Assembly (NCBI GenBank): GCA_017308255.1
Contig: JAFKFN010000006.1
Span: forward strand, 108,083 to 172,082
Reading direction: 5' to 3'
Length of the DNA stretch: 64,000 nucleotides
Origin: Altererythrobacter sp.
Lineage (GTDB): Bacteria; Pseudomonadota; Alphaproteobacteria; Sphingomonadales; Sphingomonadaceae
Each line of letters opens with the position of its first letter. Position 1 is the first letter of the stretch. Below are positions 1 through 9,816 of this stretch, one piece after another. Both the position numbers and the translations under genes were made by a program. The notes under the pieces are model-generated. The model ran no database searches. It saw only the letters and a program-made list of their open reading frames with translations, and was not told the origin of the DNA.

Positions 1-524
1 CGGCCGCGATGCTGATCTCCCCCCTGGGCCCGCGCGGCGAGGTGAGCTTCCTGCTCGATCGCAACAAGGTGGCCACGGCGGAGGATCGCCTGCGGGTGGA
101 TGAAGCGCTCTATCGCGGGCAGGACAAGAAAGGGCGCCCGTTCACCCTTTCGGCCGGCGAGGCGGTGCAGCAGAGCGCCAGCGTGCCGGTGGTGCAGCTG
201 CGTGACCTGACCGCACGGATGCAGCTCAACGATGGGCCGGCGGTGCTGCAGGCGCCGGGCGGGCGCTACAATATCGACGATCGCACGGTGGATGTGGACG
301 GCACGGTGACGTTCGCCGCGGCGGACGGCTATCGCATCGCGGCGCGCGGCGTGTCGGTGGACCTGCCGGGCCGGCGGCTGGTCGGTTCGGGCGGTGTCGA
401 AGGGGCGATCCCGGCGGGGACTTTCTCCGCCAACAGCCTCAGCGCCGATCTCGATGCCCGCACCCTCGCCCTGGAAGGCAGGGCTCGGCTGCGGATGGTG
501 CCCGGAAAGATGCGGATGCCATGA
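1..524 (+). CDS. lptC: LPS export protein LptC, C-terminal part (gene starts before the window)
   Basis: The reading frame is open at the left edge and ends at 524, so only about the last 170 residues are visible. The visible part has the strand-rich repeats of the LptC/OstA-like jelly roll, for example GGRYNIDDRTVDVDGTV and LVGSGGVEGAIPAGTFSAN. LptC is the inner-membrane-anchored periplasmic link that passes lipopolysaccharide from LptBFG to LptA. The lptA gene follows directly, which supports the call because the sequence itself is weakly conserved. The N-terminal membrane helix lies outside the window. Confidence 0.75.
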   Translation, partial: AAMLISPLGPRGEVSFLLDRNKVATAEDRLRVDEALYRGQDKKGRPFTLSAGEAVQQSASVPVVQLRDLTARMQLNDGPAVLQAPGGRYNIDDRTVDVDGTVTFAAADGYRIAARGVSVDLPGRRLVGSGGVEGAIPAGTFSANSLSADLDARTLALEGRARLRMVPGKMRMP

Positions 525-568
525 GCGAGGCTTTTCACCCCCGGATCGAGCGCGTAAGGACCGTTACG

Positions 569-1123
569 ATGATGAACCGCCGCTCGATCGGCAGTGTTGC
601 CCTGCGTTCCTTCGCCGCCGCGTTCGTCGCGGTGGCGGCGGCCGTGCTCGGCTTCGGTTCTCTGGCCGAAGCGCAAGGCATCGCCGGGTTCAATTCCAAC
701 CAGCCGGTGAACTACGCCGCCGATCGGATCGAGTTGCAGGACCGGCAGAACCGCGTGGTCCTTTCGGGCGACGTGGTCATCACCCAGGGCGATCTCAAGC
801 TCACCGCCGCGCGCACCACGGTGGCCTATACCAATGAGGGTTCGCTGCGCATCCAGCGGATCGATGCCACCGGCGGCGTCACCGTCCACCGGGGCACCGA
901 ATTCGCCCGCGGGGCGGCCGCGGTCTATGATTTCAACCGCCGCGTCATCATCCTCTCGGGCGGTGTCGCGCTGCGCCGGGGCACCGATACGCTCAACGGC
1001 GGGCGGCTGACGATGGACCTCAACACCGGCCTTTCTACGGTGGAAGGCGGGGGTGGCGGGGCCTCGACCACGGCAACCCAAGGCGGGCGGGTAACCGGCC
1101 AGTTCTCGGTTCCCGAGCAGTAA
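569..1123 (+). CDS. lptA: LPS export periplasmic bridge protein LptA
   Basis: This is a 184-residue OstA-like protein. The ATG at 569 is preferred because a GTAAGGA ribosome site lies at 554-560 and the protein then begins with a signal peptide (about residues 1-35, ending in AEAQ). An earlier in-frame ATG at 521 overlaps the lptC stop but would put a charged tail before the signal peptide. Mature residues show the OstA repeat pattern (NYAADRIELQDRQNRVVLSGDVVITQGD, ARGAAAVYDF). LptA polymerises across the periplasm to carry LPS to LptDE. The usual next gene lptB, the ATPase, is absent here: thrS follows after 60 bp. Confidence 0.85.
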   Translation: MMNRRSIGSVALRSFAAAFVAVAAAVLGFGSLAEAQGIAGFNSNQPVNYAADRIELQDRQNRVVLSGDVVITQGDLKLTAARTTVAYTNEGSLRIQRIDATGGVTVHRGTEFARGAAAVYDFNRRVIILSGGVALRRGTDTLNGGRLTMDLNTGLSTVEGGGGGASTTATQGGRVTGQFSVPEQ

Positions 1124-1183
1124 CCCTTTCTCAGCAGGCGGGCTTGTGCCATTGCGCGAGGCCGCGATGGACGAAATCCCACA

Positions 1184-3178
1184 ATGACCGAAATGCTCAA
1201 GATCAGCTTGCCCGATGGTTCGGTGCGCGAAGTGCCGCCCGGCTCCACGCCGGCCGACGTGGCGGCTGCCATCGGCCCCGGGCTTGCCAAGGCGGCGCTG
1301 GCGGCGCGCGTGGACGGCGAAGTGCGCGATATCGGCCGCCCGTTCGAACGGGATGCCGAACTGGCGCTGATCACCGCGCGTGACGAGGCCGACGCTCTGG
1401 AACTGGTGCGCCACGACTATGCCCACGTGCTGGCCGAGGCGGTGCAGGCGCTGTGGCCCGATACGCAGATCACCTTCGGCCCGGCGACCGACGACGGCTT
1501 CTATTACGATTTCGCCCCCGGCGCGCGTGGTCCCTTCACCGAAGAGGACCTGCCGGCGATCGAGGCGAAGATGCGCGAGATCATCGCCGCCGACAAGCCG
1601 CTCACCCGCGAAGCCTGGACGCGCGACCAGCTCATCGCCTGGTTCGAGCAGCAGGGAGAGCGCTTCAAGGCCGAATGGGCCGCCGACCTCCCCGAGGGCG
1701 AGGAACTGACCGTCTATCGATCCGGCAGCGACTGGCTGGACATGTGCCGTGGCCCGCATCTCGCCAGCACCGGCAAGCTCGATCCGCAGGCGTTCAAGCT
1801 CACCCGCGTCTCCGGCGCCTACTGGCGCGGCGACCAGCGCAACGCGATGCTCAGCCGCATCTACGGCACCGGCTGGCTCAACAGGAAGCAGCTCGACGCC
1901 TATCTCGTCCGGCTGGAGGAAGCGGCCAAGCGCGATCACCGCAAGCTGGGGCAGGAAATGGACTTGTTCCACCTCCAGCAGGAAGCCCACGGCAGCGTGT
2001 TCTGGCACCCCAAGGGCTATGTGATCTGGCGCGAGCTGGAAGCCTATATGCGCCGCGCGATCGACGGCGCCGGCTATCGCGAAGTCAAGACCCCGCAGGT
2101 GATGGACGCGCGCCAGTGGGAGCAATCCGGCCACTGGGGCAAGTACCGCGAGAACATGTTCGTCATCCCTGACGAGGTGCCGAACACCGAGGATGAAGGG
2201 CCACTGGTTTCCGACGCCGCCGAATGGATGGCGCTGAAGCCGATGAACTGCCCGGCGCACGTGCTGATCTTCCACCAGGGCATCAAGAGCTATCGCGATC
2301 TGCCGCTGCGCCTTTACGAAAACGGCTGCTGCCACCGCAACGAGCCGCACGGCGCGCTGCACGGGCTGATGCGCGTGCGCCAGTTCACCCAGGACGACGC
2401 GCATATCTTCTGCCGCGAAGACCAGATCGTGGAGGAAGTGCGCGCGTTCTGCCAGCTGGCCGACCGGGTCTACAAGGATTTCGGCTTCACTTACGCGATC
2501 AAGCTCGCGCTGCGGCCGGAGAACCGCTTCGGCAGCGACGAGGTGTGGGACGTGGCCGAAGCCGAATTGCGCGACGCCGTGACCAGGGCCGGCTTCGCCA
2601 CCGAAGCTTTCGGGTGGGAGGAGCTTCCCGGTGAAGGGGCGTTCTATGCCCCCAAGCTGGAATGGCATCTTACCGATGCGATCGGCCGCACGTGGCAGGT
2701 CGGCACGATCCAGTCCGACCGCGTGCTGCCGGAGCGGCTGGATGCAAGCTATGTCGGCGAGGATGGCGATCGCCATCGCCCGATCATGCTCCACCGCGCG
2801 ATCTTCGGCAGTTACGAACGTTTCATCGGCATCCTGATCGAACACTATGCCGGCAAGCTGCCGGTATGGCTGGCCCCGGTGCAGGCGGTGGTGGCGACGA
2901 TCGTGTCCGATGCCGATGGCTATGCCCATGCCGTGGCTGAAAAGCTGGCCGCCGCGGGCATCCGTGCCGAGACCGATCTTCGCAACGAGAAGATCAACTA
3001 CAAGGTGCGCGAACACTCGGTGAAGAAGGTTCCGCACCTGCTGATCGTCGGCAAGCGCGAGGCCGAGGAGGGCACCGTGGCCATCCGCACCCTGGGCGAG
3101 GAACGCCAGCGGGTCCTGCCGCTGGACGAGGCGATCGCCCTGCTCAGGGCCGAGGCGACCGCGCCCGATCTGAAATGA
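1184..3178 (+). CDS. thrS: Threonyl-tRNA synthetase
   Basis: At 664 residues this is full length for bacterial ThrRS. It charges tRNA-Thr with threonine. Domains in order are TGS (about 1-62), the editing domain with the HxxxH pair H77/H81 (HDYAH) and a later CRGPH zinc-site motif, the class II catalytic core with MNCPAH and the aminoacylation zinc cysteine, and the anticodon-binding domain (from about [10 protein letters not shown]). No strong ribosome site precedes the ATG at 1184; a second in-frame ATG at 1193 is possible. The 3' end overlaps the next gene by ATGA, so the two are probably translated together. The infC gene, a frequent neighbour, is not here. Confidence 0.97.
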   Translation: MTEMLKISLPDGSVREVPPGSTPADVAAAIGPGLAKAALAARVDGEVRDIGRPFERDAELALITARDEADALELVRHDYAHVLAEAVQALWPDTQITFGPATDDGFYYDFAPGARGPFTEEDLPAIEAKMREIIAADKPLTREAWTRDQLIAWFEQQGERFKAEWAADLPEGEELTVYRSGSDWLDMCRGPHLASTGKLDPQAFKLTRVSGAYWRGDQRNAMLSRIYGTGWLNRKQLDAYLVRLEEAAKRDHRKLGQEMDLFHLQQEAHGSVFWHPKGYVIWRELEAYMRRAIDGAGYREVKTPQVMDARQWEQSGHWGKYRENMFVIPDEVPNTEDEGPLVSDAAEWMALKPMNCPAHVLIFHQGIKSYRDLPLRLYENGCCHRNEPHGALHGLMRVRQFTQDDAHIFCREDQIVEEVRAFCQLADRVYKDFGFTYAIKLALRPENRFGSDEVWDVAEAELRDAVTRAGFATEAFGWEELPGEGAFYAPKLEWHLTDAIGRTWQVGTIQSDRVLPERLDASYVGEDGDRHRPIMLHRAIFGSYERFIGILIEHYAGKLPVWLAPVQAVVATIVSDADGYAHAVAEKLAAAGIRAETDLRNEKINYKVREHSVKKVPHLLIVGKREAEEGTVAIRTLGEERQRVLPLDEAIALLRAEATAPDLK

Positions 3179-3618
3179 AAGTTCGGCGTGGCACGCGGGC
3201 CGATGCGGCGCGCGCGCTGGAGATCTGGCGTGCCGCCGTTGAGGTGACTCACCCGTTCCTCAGTGCCGAGCATCGGGCCGATATCGATGCGATCGTCGCC
3301 GAATGGCTGCCCACCGCCGACCTGTGGCTGGTCGACGATGGCGATCGCCCGGTCGGCTTCCTGGCCATGGACGGCAAGCTGATCGATGCGCTCTTCGTCG
3401 ATCCGGCCGTGCATGGGCGGGGTTTCGGCACCGCGCTGTTGAACCACGCGCTCACCCTCGCGCCCGATGCCGTGGTCGATGCCAATGAGCAGGCCACCAA
3501 TGCCCTGCCGTTCTACGAGGCGCGCGGTTTCGTGCGCACGGGCCGATCGGATACCGATCCCGCCGGCAGGCCGTACCCGCTGATTCATCTGAAATATGGC
3601 GGCCGGCGCCAGGCCTAA
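3175..3618 (+). CDS. GNAT family N-acetyltransferase
   Basis: This 147-residue protein starts inside the thrS stop codon (ATGA overlap). It has the GNAT fold signature: an N-terminal [15 protein letters not shown] segment, the central strand [29 protein letters not shown] containing the Q/RxxGxG/A acetyl-CoA loop (HGRGFGT), and the C-terminal [22 protein letters not shown] segment. It therefore probably transfers an acetyl group from acetyl-CoA to a small amine or protein N-terminus. The substrate cannot be inferred. Its coupling to thrS may only reflect shared transcription. Confidence 0.85.
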   Translation: MKVRRGTRADAARALEIWRAAVEVTHPFLSAEHRADIDAIVAEWLPTADLWLVDDGDRPVGFLAMDGKLIDALFVDPAVHGRGFGTALLNHALTLAPDAVVDANEQATNALPFYEARGFVRTGRSDTDPAGRPYPLIHLKYGGRRQA

Positions 3619-3743
3619 AGCGGCAGCGCTTCGCCAGCGAGGATCAGCGTGGCGGCGCAGGCGATCACCAGGGCGATGCGCGCCGCTTCCGCCATGCGGC
3701 CCGTGGTGAGGGAAAGAAGGATCGCGCGCGCCATCGGCGGCAT
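3615..3743 (-). CDS. Small single-span membrane peptide, 42 residues (hypothetical)
   Basis: This short frame on the minus strand has ATG codons at 3743 and 3734. It reads MPPMARAILLSLTTGRMAEA, then a hydrophobic stretch ARIALVIACAATLILAGEA, then PL and stop. The stop overlaps the last 4 bases of the acetyltransferase gene on the other strand. One transmembrane helix with a basic amphipathic head is evident. No function is recognised. Support is a GGGGCGG sequence just upstream and an otherwise empty 177-bp gap. Against it, at this GC content short open frames arise often. Confidence 0.4.
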   Translation of the reverse strand: MPPMARAILLSLTTGRMAEAARIALVIACAATLILAGEALPL

Positions 3744-3795
3744 TGTCCGCCCCAATGCCTAACGAAACGTTACCGATGGGCCGGCCTCGCCGGAC

Positions 3796-4599
3796 TCAGC
3801 CGAACCAGTAGCAGGTCCCGCGCATCTCCAGGCTCACGCGCGGGGGCGAGTCGGGCCCGGCGAGCGGGTTGTCGAACGCGCCATGCGGCATCAGTTGCGC
3901 CCGCGCGGGATCGCTTTCGCTGGTCTTGAACACGATCGCTTCGTCAGGCGTCATGTCCGCATAATAGTACCAGCGGTGGTTCGGGTTGGCCGCCAGCAGG
4001 TAATTGGCGAAGCTCCATTCCGCGCTGCCATCCAGCGGATCGAAGATCGCGTCGCAATCGATCAGGTCCTCGGGTGCGATGCTGGGCCAGGCGCAGAGCG
4101 CCAGCGAAACGTCCTGCGGCGCGCCGGAGAGTGCCCGCCAGACATTGTACTGGGCGCTGCGCGTCACGGTGCGGCCTGGCGGCGCACCCTTGGCGCGCAT
4201 GGCGGCGGCGGCCTCGCGCGCGATGTCGACGTGGACGAACCGCGCCGGGTGCGAATTGTCGTGCGCGGCGTTCTCGCCCAGCCGTTCCGAAAAGCGCAGG
4301 ATGCCCATCGGCGTCATCGCCACGTGGTCGCAGCCGGTGACCTGCCGCAGCAGATCGGCGATCTCCCCCCGGTGGACCGCCGTCACCTGATCGAGATCGG
4401 TCAGATCCGCCACCGCGCTCTTGTGCTGGACAAGCGTGAAGCCCTCACGGTCGAGCGTGCAGTCCAGGCCGCGTGCATCGACGATTGCCACTTCTTCCGG
4501 GGCGAGGGGGACGAAATCCTTCTCGTGCGCGTTGGCATAGAAATAGGGGCGCTGCGCGGTGCGCCGGGCATAGCCGACCGTTGCGCGCACATCGTTCAT
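3796..4599 (-). CDS. CmcJ/NvfI-family oxidoreductase
   Basis: This 267-residue protein resembles the CmcJ (cephamycin 7-alpha-methoxylation)/NvfI/AsaB family. Members are Fe(II)-dependent oxygenases or isomerases of small molecules and are often annotated as methyltransferases. Visible family marks are NVWRALSGAPQDVSLALC, the putative metal triad H123-x-D125 (RFVHVDIA) and H239 (MPHGAF), and the C-terminal RVSLEMR. The start overlaps the stop of the upstream aldo/keto reductase by 4 bases, so the two are translationally coupled and may act in one pathway. The substrate is unknown. Confidence 0.75.
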   Translation of the reverse strand: MNDVRATVGYARRTAQRPYFYANAHEKDFVPLAPEEVAIVDARGLDCTLDREGFTLVQHKSAVADLTDLDQVTAVHRGEIADLLRQVTGCDHVAMTPMGILRFSERLGENAAHDNSHPARFVHVDIAREAAAAMRAKGAPPGRTVTRSAQYNVWRALSGAPQDVSLALCAWPSIAPEDLIDCDAIFDPLDGSAEWSFANYLLAANPNHRWYYYADMTPDEAIVFKTSESDPARAQLMPHGAFDNPLAGPDSPPRVSLEMRGTCYWFG

Positions 4600-5597
4600 G
4601 CCGGTTCGAACTCCTCGGTGTCGATCGTCGGCCGGATCGCGTCGTGATAGCGATGGCCGGCCACCGTCTGCTCGTTGATCAGCGCGCCCGCCGCGTCCAG
4701 GACGTCCTGCGGGATCGGCAGTTCCCAGGCGCGCAGGTTATCGGCGAGGTGCTGCTCGCTGGTCGTGCCGGGGATCACGTGAACATGCTCCCCGCGTGAC
4801 AGCACCCAGGCCAGCGCCAGCTGCGCGGCGGTGACGCCGGCATCTTCCGCCAGCGCCACCAGTTGCGCGATCAGCGCGCGGTTGTGCGGCCAGTTTTCGG
4901 CGTTGAAGCGCGGCATCTTGGTCCTGAGGTCCTGCTCCTCCAGCGTCGAAGGATCCTCCAGTAGCCCGCCCAGCGCCCCGCGCCCCACGGGCGAGAAGGC
5001 CACGAAGGCGATCCCCAGTTCACGGCAGGTTTCCAGCACCGCCAATTCCACGTTGCGGGTCCACAGCGAATATTCGGTCTGCACCGCGCCCACCGGATGC
5101 ACGGCGTGGGCTTCGCGGATATGGGCGGAACTCCACTCGCTGACGCCATAGGCCCCGATCTTGCCGGCTTCGATCGCCCGCGTCATCGCACCGACCGAAT
5201 CGGCGATCGGCACCTTCGGATCGAACCGATGCATGTAGTAGAGATCGATGTGATCGGTCCGCAGCAGGCGCAGGCTTTCGTCGATCCCCGCACTGATGGC
5301 CTCGGGCGAGCAATCGACGCCCCGGCGCGGCCCGTCCACCACGATGCCGCCCTTGGAAACGAGGAAGAATTCGTTCCGGCGGCCGTGCAGCGTTTCGCCG
5401 ATCAGCGCTTCGTTCTTCCCGGCGCCGTATATGCGCGCGGTATCGAAATGGTTGCAGCCCAGGTCCAGTGCGCGGGCCAGCAGGCGGGCGCCTTCCTGCG
5501 CGCTCGGCGGCGTGCCATAGGCCCAGGACAGGTTCATGCAGCCGAGCCCCACGGGATGAAGCTCGGTGCCGGCGATCGTTCGGGTTTTGAGACTCAT
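4596..5597 (-). CDS. Aldo/keto reductase
   Basis: This 333-residue NAD(P)H-dependent AKR has a TIM-barrel fold. The catalytic tetrad is complete: D52 and Y57 (FDTARIYGAGKNE), K82 (LVSKGG) and H123 (YMHRFDP). The nucleotide-binding segment near the C-terminus (HVIPGTTSEQHLADNLRA) is also present. A GAGGGGG ribosome site precedes the ATG. It resembles the YajO/IolS type that reduces aldehydes or ketones. Coupling to the downstream CmcJ-like gene suggests a shared substrate, which is inference only. Confidence 0.9.
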   Translation of the reverse strand: MSLKTRTIAGTELHPVGLGCMNLSWAYGTPPSAQEGARLLARALDLGCNHFDTARIYGAGKNEALIGETLHGRRNEFFLVSKGGIVVDGPRRGVDCSPEAISAGIDESLRLLRTDHIDLYYMHRFDPKVPIADSVGAMTRAIEAGKIGAYGVSEWSSAHIREAHAVHPVGAVQTEYSLWTRNVELAVLETCRELGIAFVAFSPVGRGALGGLLEDPSTLEEQDLRTKMPRFNAENWPHNRALIAQLVALAEDAGVTAAQLALAWVLSRGEHVHVIPGTTSEQHLADNLRAWELPIPQDVLDAAGALINEQTVAGHRYHDAIRPTIDTEEFEPA

Positions 5598-5639
5598 GCC
5601 CCCTCTGTGCAGAGGCGGGCGCCAAGTCGCAAGCCCGGA

Positions 5640-6008
5640 TCAGGCGCCGACCAGCGCGTCCTTTGCCCAGGTGTAGAATTCGTCCTGCTTGCGCCCCAAT
5701 GCATCGGTCGCGCGGCGATAGCCGGCGGAATCGGCATCGATGTTCGCGCTGCGCCAGGCGGCCTGGTGCTGGGCCAGCGCCTGGCGCATTTCGAAGAACT
5801 GCCGCTCGAACTCGCGCGCCAGCTCGGGCCGCGCGCTCAGGCGGGCATCGGTCTTGATCGCGCCCATCATCTCGGCGACCAGCGTGGCGAACCGCGTGCG
5901 CAACCGCACGATGTCGCGCACCGCGCGGTCGCCCGTGCTCCTGACCGCTTCCTGCATCAAACGGTGCGTCTCCTGGGCTTCGCCCAGGATCCGGTCCAGT
6001 TCAGCCAT
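5640..6008 (-). CDS. Hypothetical helical protein, 122 residues
   Basis: A GGGGGAA ribosome site precedes the ATG. The product is almost entirely helical and charged (DRILGEAQETHRLMQEAVRS, RFATLVAEMMGAIKTDARLS, REFERQFFEMRQALAQHQAAW), with no signal peptide or membrane segment. The heptad-like spacing suggests a coiled coil or four-helix bundle. I do not recognise a family. It lies on the same strand between ligC and the aldo/keto reductase, so it may be read through from the lig operon, but gaps of about 76 and 42 bp on either side leave this open. Confidence 0.7.
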   Translation of the reverse strand: MAELDRILGEAQETHRLMQEAVRSTGDRAVRDIVRLRTRFATLVAEMMGAIKTDARLSARPELAREFERQFFEMRQALAQHQAAWRSANIDADSAGYRRATDALGRKQDEFYTWAKDALVGA

Positions 6009-6084
6009 CGATTCCCCCGCATTCCAATTTTTCTGGTGCGAGGATCGCCCTACACTCTCGGCAGGTCAAGAACCCGTTAACGGC

Positions 6085-7041
6085 TCAGGACCAGCCGTCC
6101 TGCGCTTCCAGGCTGGCGGCGAGCTCACCGATCACGCGATAGCAGTCGATCACCTGGGCGATCGAGCTGTTCGGCTCGCGCCCTTCGCGGATCGCGGCGA
6201 TGAATTCGCGGTCCTGCAGCTCGATGCCGTTGTTCGACACGGCCACGCCCGTCAGGTCCACCGGCTCTTCCTTGCCGGTCACCAGATCATCGTAGCGGGC
6301 GATGTAGGTGCCGGTATCGCCGATATAGCGGAAGAAGGTGCCCAGTGGCCCATCGTTGTTGAACGACAGCGACAGCGTACAGATCGCGCCCGTCTCGCTC
6401 TTGAGCTGGATCGACATGTCCATCGCGATGCCCAGTTCCGGATGCTTCGGCCCCTGGATCGCGTTGGCGGTGACGATCTTGCCCGTCTGATAGGCGAAGA
6501 GATCGATGGTGTGCGCCGCGTGGTGCCACAGCAGGTGGTCGGTCCACGAACGTGGCTCACCCTTGGCGTTCATGTTCTTGCGGCGGAAGAAATAGGTCTG
6601 CACGTCCATCTGCTGGATCGCCAGCTCGCCGGCCACGATGCGGTTGTGCACCCATTGGTGGCTGGGATTGAAGCGCCGGGTGTGGCCGACCATGCAGACC
6701 AGGCCGGTTTCCTTCTGCTTGTCCATCACCGCCTGGGCGTCGGGCCAGGAATCCGCCAGCGGGATTTCCACCTGCACGTGCTTGCCTGCGTCCATGCAGG
6801 CGATCGCCTGTTCGGCGTGCATCTGGGTGGGCGTGCAGAGGATCACCGCGTCCACATCGTCGAGAGCGAGCGCTTCGCTCAGCTCGGTGCCCCAATGGCT
6901 GGCGCCATATTTGGCGGCGACTTCTTCCGCCTGCTCGATGCGGCGGGAGATGACGGAGGCGATTTCGACGCCGTCGACGTTCTTCAGGCCATCGAGATGC
7001 TTTTCGCCGAAAGCACCGGCGCCGACGAGGGCAATGCGCAT
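6085..7041 (-). CDS. ligC: 4-carboxy-2-hydroxymuconate-6-semialdehyde dehydrogenase LigC
   Basis: At 318 residues this is a Gfo/Idh/MocA-type oxidoreductase. It oxidises the (hemiacetal form of the) ring-cleavage product CHMS to 2-pyrone-4,6-dicarboxylate with NADP. The Rossmann motif GAGAFGEKH (from residue 7) and the substrate-domain segment RRKNMNAKGEPRSWTDHLLWHHAAHT are recognisable and read almost identically to SYK-6 LigC as I remember it. An AGGAGA ribosome site precedes the ATG. It is the last lig gene of the minus-strand operon, separated from ligB by an unusual 130-bp palindromic stretch. Confidence 0.95.
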   Translation of the reverse strand: MRIALVGAGAFGEKHLDGLKNVDGVEIASVISRRIEQAEEVAAKYGASHWGTELSEALALDDVDAVILCTPTQMHAEQAIACMDAGKHVQVEIPLADSWPDAQAVMDKQKETGLVCMVGHTRRFNPSHQWVHNRIVAGELAIQQMDVQTYFFRRKNMNAKGEPRSWTDHLLWHHAAHTIDLFAYQTGKIVTANAIQGPKHPELGIAMDMSIQLKSETGAICTLSLSFNNDGPLGTFFRYIGDTGTYIARYDDLVTGKEEPVDLTGVAVSNNGIELQDREFIAAIREGREPNSSIAQVIDCYRVIGELAASLEAQDGWS

Positions 7042-7060
7042 GGGGGTCTCCTGACTGGTT

Positions 7061-7161
7061 CCCTCCCCGCTGACGGGGAGGGGCTAGGGGAGGGTCGGGT
7101 TTGTTCCGAGGGGAGCGCCTGACCCGATAGGCCCTCCCCCGGCCCTCCCGCAAGCGGGAGG
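7061..7161. repeat. Nested palindromic island between ligB and ligC
   Basis: Three inverted repeats are stacked here. CCCTCCCCG/CGGGGAGGG is at 7061-7069 and 7074-7082. CCTCCCGC/GCGGGAGG is at 7144-7151 and 7154-7161. A wider stem pairs GGGGAGGGTCGGGT (about 7087-7100) with ACCCGA...CCCTCCCC (7122-7138). The sequence is non-coding and looks like a REP-type element inserted in an operon. It could stabilise or partly terminate the ligJ-A-B transcript before ligC. Confidence 0.7.
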
Positions 7162-7171
7162 GGAGGATCGA

Positions 7172-8479
<1,308 letters not shown>

Positions 8480-8483
<4 letters not shown>

Positions 8484-8794
8484 TGTTCTTTCCATTCGTA
8501 AGTGAGCGGCGCCTCGCGGAAGGCGAAGCGATCGAGATGACGCTCGATCACGCCGCGCATGTGCACGTTGCGCTCGTGGTCGCCGGTGGTCAGCGTGATG
8601 GCGATGCCGCCTTCGCGCGCCGTCATTACCGCGTTTTCGGTGTCGGAGAACGGGAACACGCCCATGCCGTCGCCCGCGTCATAGCTGGTGGCCATCTTGT
8701 GGCTCCAGTGGCTGACGAGTTGCTGGATGTAACGCTCGGGCTTCTCGCACGGGGCGAAGCCGGTCGCGATCGAGGCGTGGTCGGTTTCGGTCAT
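8480..8794 (-). CDS. DUF2218-like small protein inside the lig operon
   Basis: This 104-residue soluble protein has no signal peptide. Features are FAPCEKPERYIQQLVSHWSHKMATSY near the N-terminus and a strand-rich half ending in FRFREAPLTYEWKEQ-type residues (here DRFAFREAPLTYEWKEQ). The pattern of Tyr-, His- and Trp-containing motifs fits DUF2218. The gene overlaps ligJ upstream by 4 bases and abuts ligA downstream, so it is co-translated with the dioxygenase. No function is known for the family. A role in dioxygenase maturation or iron handling is only a guess from position. Confidence 0.8.
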
Positions 8795-9816
8795 CTGTTC
8801 TGCGCCTTCAGCCTTGCATCCAGGCGGGGGAACACCCGCCGTGCGTTGCCTTCGAAGATCGCATGTTTAGCAGCTTCATCCAGCGGAAGGGCATCGATAT
8901 AGCGTTTAGTGTCATCGAAATAATGCCCGGTCGTGGGATCGATCCCGCGCACGGCTCCCACCATCTCGCTGCCGAACAGGATGTTCTTGGTCTCGATCAC
9001 TTCGGCCAGCAGATCGATGCCCGGCTGATGATAGACGCAGGTATCGAAATAGACGTTGTTCATCAGGTGCTTGTCCAGGCTCGGCTGCTTCAGCATGTCG
9101 GCAAGGCCGCGGTAACGGCCCCAGTGGAATGGCACCGCGCCACCGCCGTGCGGTATGATGAATCGCAAATTGGGGAAACGGCCGAACAGGTCTCCCTGGA
9201 GCAACTGCATAAAGGCGACGGTATCGGCCGCGAGATAGAACCCGCCGGTGGCGTGCATGGCCGGGTTGCAGCTGCCCGAGACGTGGATCATCGCCGGCAC
9301 GTCCAGCTCGCACATCGTCTCGTAGAGCGGGAACCATGATTCGTCGGTCAACGGCGGCTGGTCGAAGTGCCCGCCGCTCGAATCGGGGTTGAGGTTGCAG
9401 CCGATGAAGCCCAGTTCCTCCACGCAGCGGCGCAGTTCCTTGATGCTCGCGGTCAGATCCGCCTTGGGGCTCTGCGGCAGCATGCACACGCCGCTGAACC
9501 ATTCGGGGAACAGTTCCGTCACGCGATAGATCAGATCGTTGCAGGCGATCGACCAGGCCTCGCTCACCGCCTGGTCGCCCACGTGGTGCGCCATGGCGCT
9601 GGCGCGCGGGCTGAACACCGTGTGATCCGCCCCCCGCTCCTTGATCAGGCGCAGCTGGTTGGTCTCGATGGTCTCGCGGATCTCGTCGTCGGAGATCGCC
9701 GGATAGGGGGGCGGAGCCGTGCCTGCCTTGAACGCGGCCTTCTGTGCCTCGCGCCACTGGTTATGCGGCTCGGGCGCGGTGGTGTAGTGACCATGGCAGT
9801 CGATGATCAGAGTCAT
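8791..9816 (-). CDS. ligJ: 4-oxalomesaconate hydratase LigJ
   Basis: At 341 residues this has the same length as SYK-6 LigJ. It is an amidohydrolase-2 superfamily enzyme that adds water to the oxalomesaconate tautomer to give 4-carboxy-4-hydroxy-2-oxoadipate. The metal-binding HxH is at H8/H10 (IDCHGHY). Other markers are GFIGCNLNPDSSGGHFDQPPL, a histidine in IPHGGGAVPFHWGR, and FGSEMVGAVRG near the C-terminus. It overlaps the genes on both sides by 4 bases (ATGA type), placing it firmly in the operon. Confidence 0.95.
   Translation of the reverse strand: MTLIIDCHGHYTTAPEPHNQWREAQKAAFKAGTAPPPYPAISDDEIRETIETNQLRLIKERGADHTVFSPRASAMAHHVGDQAVSEAWSIACNDLIYRVTELFPEWFSGVCMLPQSPKADLTASIKELRRCVEELGFIGCNLNPDSSGGHFDQPPLTDESWFPLYETMCELDVPAMIHVSGSCNPAMHATGGFYLAADTVAFMQLLQGDLFGRFPNLRFIIPHGGGAVPFHWGRYRGLADMLKQPSLDKHLMNNVYFDTCVYHQPGIDLLAEVIETKNILFGSEMVGAVRGIDPTTGHYFDDTKRYIDALPLDEAAKHAIFEGNARRVFPRLDARLKAQNR

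Noticed and set aside
329-3037. A 902-codon open frame on the minus strand across lptC, lptA and thrS
   Set aside because: It is antisense to thrS, a clearly real gene, and exists because high GC at third positions removes stop codons. Its product is low-complexity and rich in Arg, Ala, His and Gly.
3619-3795. Pho-type or heat-shock promoter near AACGAAACGTTACC
   Set aside because: Only isolated half-sites are present and no gene starts at a suitable distance.
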